Below, in pieces: positions 62,347 to 64,000 of a stretch of 64,000 nt of DNA; position 1 is the first letter of the stretch; each line of letters starts with the position of its first letter. Source of the stretch: [Phormidium] sp. LEGE 05292 (lineage in GTDB: Bacteria; Cyanobacteriota; Cyanobacteriia; Cyanobacteriales; Aerosakkonemataceae); contig NZ_JADEWG010000014.1 in NCBI RefSeq assembly GCF_015207735.1, forward strand, positions 18,160-82,159, read 5' to 3'. Under the pieces are notes generated by a model. The model was not told where the DNA came from. It did no database searches and saw nothing but the letters and a program-made list of their open reading frames with translations. The position numbers were made by a program, and so were the translations under genes.

Positions 62347-63810
62347 TTACTGCTTCGCGCTCAGTTTTTGGATCATCGTATCAATTTTTTGTGCTTCCTC
62401 ATTTTTACCCTGAGTTGTAAATAACTCCTTAGCTTTTTGCAAACTAGCTAGAGCTTCATTTTTTTGACCTTTTTCAGCCAATCCAATCGCTAAAACATAA
62501 TGGGCGGGAGCAAAATCAGGCTTCAGGGTAATTGCGTCTTTCGATAAAGCGATCGCCTCATCAACCTTCTTCTCCTTCCCTAAAGCGAAAGCCAACTTCA
62601 ACTGTGTCTCTAATTGAGCATCAGTTTGTCCCTTAGCTTTAAAAATATCTCTAGCTTTCTGTAAATTAGCGATCGCCACACTATTATTTCCCTGCTGTGT
62701 CGCCACCTCCGCCAATATCAAATAAGCTGGAGCAAAATCAGGCTTTAACTGCAACACCTCTTTAGCTTGTGTACTAGCTTCGGCGTATTTTTTTTGTTGT
62801 CCAAAAACCACTGCCAACTGCATTTGAGTAGCTGCTAATTGGTCATTTTGTTTTTGCTTTTTAAACAAACTCTTAGCCTTTTGCAAACTACTGATAGCTT
62901 CCTCCGGTTTATTTTGTCGCATAGCAATTTCCGCAGACAAAATATAAGCTGGAGCAAAATCAGGTTTCAGCGCAATAGCTTGCTTAATTTGAGTACTAGC
63001 CTCATCAAACTTACCTTGTTTTCCTAACAAAGTAGCCAACTGAGCTTGCACACCCGCAGCTTGTTCTTTTTGCCCTTGTTTCTTCCATAAATCCTGAGCT
63101 TTTTTCAAACTTTCTATAGCTTCATCATTCTTCCCTTGCTGAGAAAAAGCCGCCGCTAAAAGAATATGAGCAGGTGCCAAATCCGGCTTCAGACGAACAG
63201 CTGTTTGTGATTGTGCGATCGACTCATCATACTTCTTCTGTTGCCCCAAAGCCATAGCCAACTTCATCACCGTATCCACATCATCAGGCTTCAGACGCAA
63301 AGCTTCTTGATATTGAGAAACCGCTTCATCCAACTTACCCTGACGCTGCAACAACACCCCCAAATTAGAATGAACTTCAAAATTTTTCGGATCTAACTCA
63401 ATAGATTTACGCCAAAACTCTTCTGCACTTTTTAAATCCTCCTGTTTCGCACTAGCAATTCCCTTTTGATAAAAATCAGCAGCACTACCAGGCGCAGGTG
63501 CAGCAGCTAATGTATTAGGTATAGCAGCTGTTGTAGTTGATTGGTCAATATTACTTGGTTGGCTAATATTAGGAAGACTTTCTAAAGTTGAAGTACTCGC
63601 ACTCGTACCTGGACTAGATTGTGCAATGCTTGTACTCTCCGCAGCCGGAACCGTACTAGGAACAGGTGTCGTAGCCGCAGAAGTAGTAGGTTGCTGAGTC
63701 GGTGTAACATTCGTTGACTTCGACGGCGAAGAAGAACAACCAAAAGCCGCAAAGCCAAAGCAAAGTACCGTAATCAGCAGCAGGTGAATAGACTTGTATT
63801 TTTCAGACAT
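62347..63810 (-). CDS. TPR-repeat lipoprotein
   Basis: This 487-residue protein has a signal ending AAFGCSSS (lipobox Cys25), then a Thr/Ser/Pro-rich linker (about 30-105), then tandem TPRs to the end. A unit of about 68 residues repeats (LKPDFAPAYILSAEIA..., LKPDFAPAYLILAEVA..., LKPDFAPAHYVLAIGL...), each with two TPR helices pairs and KAKxLFxxQ. It is a probable membrane-anchored periplasmic scaffold. It precedes cobA by 9 bases and hemD, but the functional link is unclear. It could relate to complex assembly. Confidence 0.87.
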   Translation of the reverse strand: MSEKYKSIHLLLITVLCFGFAAFGCSSSPSKSTNVTPTQQPTTSAATTPVPSTVPAAESTSIAQSSPGTSASTSTLESLPNISQPSNIDQSTTTAAIPNTLAAAPAPGSAADFYQKGIASAKQEDLKSAEEFWRKSIELDPKNFEVHSNLGVLLQRQGKLDEAVSQYQEALRLKPDDVDTVMKLAMALGQQKKYDESIAQSQTAVRLKPDLAPAHILLAAAFSQQGKNDEAIESLKKAQDLWKKQGQKEQAAGVQAQLATLLGKQGKFDEASTQIKQAIALKPDFAPAYILSAEIAMRQNKPEEAISSLQKAKSLFKKQKQNDQLAATQMQLAVVFGQQKKYAEASTQAKEVLQLKPDFAPAYLILAEVATQQGNNSVAIANLQKARDIFKAKGQTDAQLETQLKLAFALGKEKKVDEAIALSKDAITLKPDFAPAHYVLAIGLAEKGQKNEALASLQKAKELFTTQGKNEEAQKIDTMIQKLSAKQ

Positions 63811-63879
63811 TCTTAAACAAAGGTATTAACACTAACTCTTAGCCTAGTTTAAGCGTTCAAGTCAAATTAAGACACAAGA

Positions 63880-63952
63880 AAGGCAGAAGGCAGAAGGCAG
63901 AAGGCAGAAGGCAGAAGAAAGGCAGAAGGCAGAAGGCAGAAGGCAGAAGGCA
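63880..63952 (+). repeat. heptanucleotide (GGCAGAA) tandem repeat
   Basis: Two runs of about five GGCAGAA units are separated by GAAA. They lie upstream of the TPR lipoprotein gene at the window end. Short tandem heptamers of this kind are a known cyanobacterial feature. Confidence 0.85.
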
Positions 63953-63975
63953 AGAAAGGATAAAGGTTATATTTT

Positions 63976-64000
63976 CTCCCCATCTCCCCATCTCCCCATC
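63976..64000 (+). repeat. octanucleotide TCCCCATC tandem repeat, continues past window
   Basis: About three copies of CTCCCCAT run to the final base. The full length cannot be seen. Confidence 0.8.

Noticed and set aside
1..64000. tRNA or rRNA genes
   Set aside because: No cloverleaf with TTCGA-type T-loop and acceptor pairing was noticed in the gaps examined.

Overview
The window is chromosomal DNA from a cyanobacterium. The octamer GCGATCGC (HIP1) and its sub-motif CGATCG recur throughout. The gene content is also cyanobacterial: cyanophycin synthetase, class III cyclase and huge kinase hybrids, pentapeptide-repeat proteins, a lumenal-type PrxQ, a CIA30/SDR photosystem II factor, and heptanucleotide tandem repeats of the kind described in filamentous cyanobacteria. 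Low GC and abundant repeats fit a filamentous species, but the genus cannot be fixed from the sequence. No rRNA, tRNA, CRISPR array, transposase or prophage was found.

Layout: 1-519 is the start of a metacaspase gene that runs off the window. 520-2050 holds a gene remnant, a MITE-like element and a lipoprotein gene. 2131-6026 holds a DUF1517 gene and two tandem pentapeptide-repeat paralogues. 6368-9071 is a KimA-type transporter followed by tyrA. 9348-11557 is an HtrA-type protease and a diguanylate cyclase. 11835-16478 is a two-component pair divergent from an esterase and an MprF-like synthase, a possible aminoacyl-lipid module. 16588-19120 holds PrxQ, a serine-recombinase-like protein lacking catalytic arginines, and a VOC protein.

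19504-25452 is the most unusual block. Five closely spaced genes encode a coiled-coil protein, a membrane-anchored protein with a cytoplasmic longin/roadblock-like region and periplasmic BON and OmpA domains, a Ras-like small GTPase starting 2 bases later, a PAS-GAF adenylate cyclase, and a tiny zinc-ribbon protein. It reads as an envelope-anchored GTPase/cAMP signalling unit and ends at a 34-bp perfect palindrome. Next come sdhA, small membrane proteins and a broken ParE toxin. A two-gene histidine-kinase operon (29284-36151) includes a 1768-residue Ser/Thr kinase/ATPase/GAF/histidine kinase.

36454-49122 holds a phosphoesterase, an XRE regulator overlapping a nonsense-broken DUF6932 gene, the CIA30/SDR protein, an LCP cell-wall ligase, two adjacent leaderless peptidoglycan-binding hydrolases, a YihY protein and solitary cphA. 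A yybP-ykoY-type manganese riboswitch (about 49648-49801) precedes a GDT1/Mnx manganese exporter. The rest carries TPR proteins, a DUF39 protein, tldD, coaE, a PAS/GAF/degenerate-GGDEF/EAL protein, hemD, cobA and repeats.

Two repeat families stand out. One is a paired-hairpin family at 42446-42677, 56746-57033 and 57756-57923, whose stems change with compensating bases and one of whose arms is amplified nine times. The other is a 104-105 bp MITE present as two inverted copies. Several genes are decayed: ParE, Uma2, DUF6932 and two unassigned fragments.
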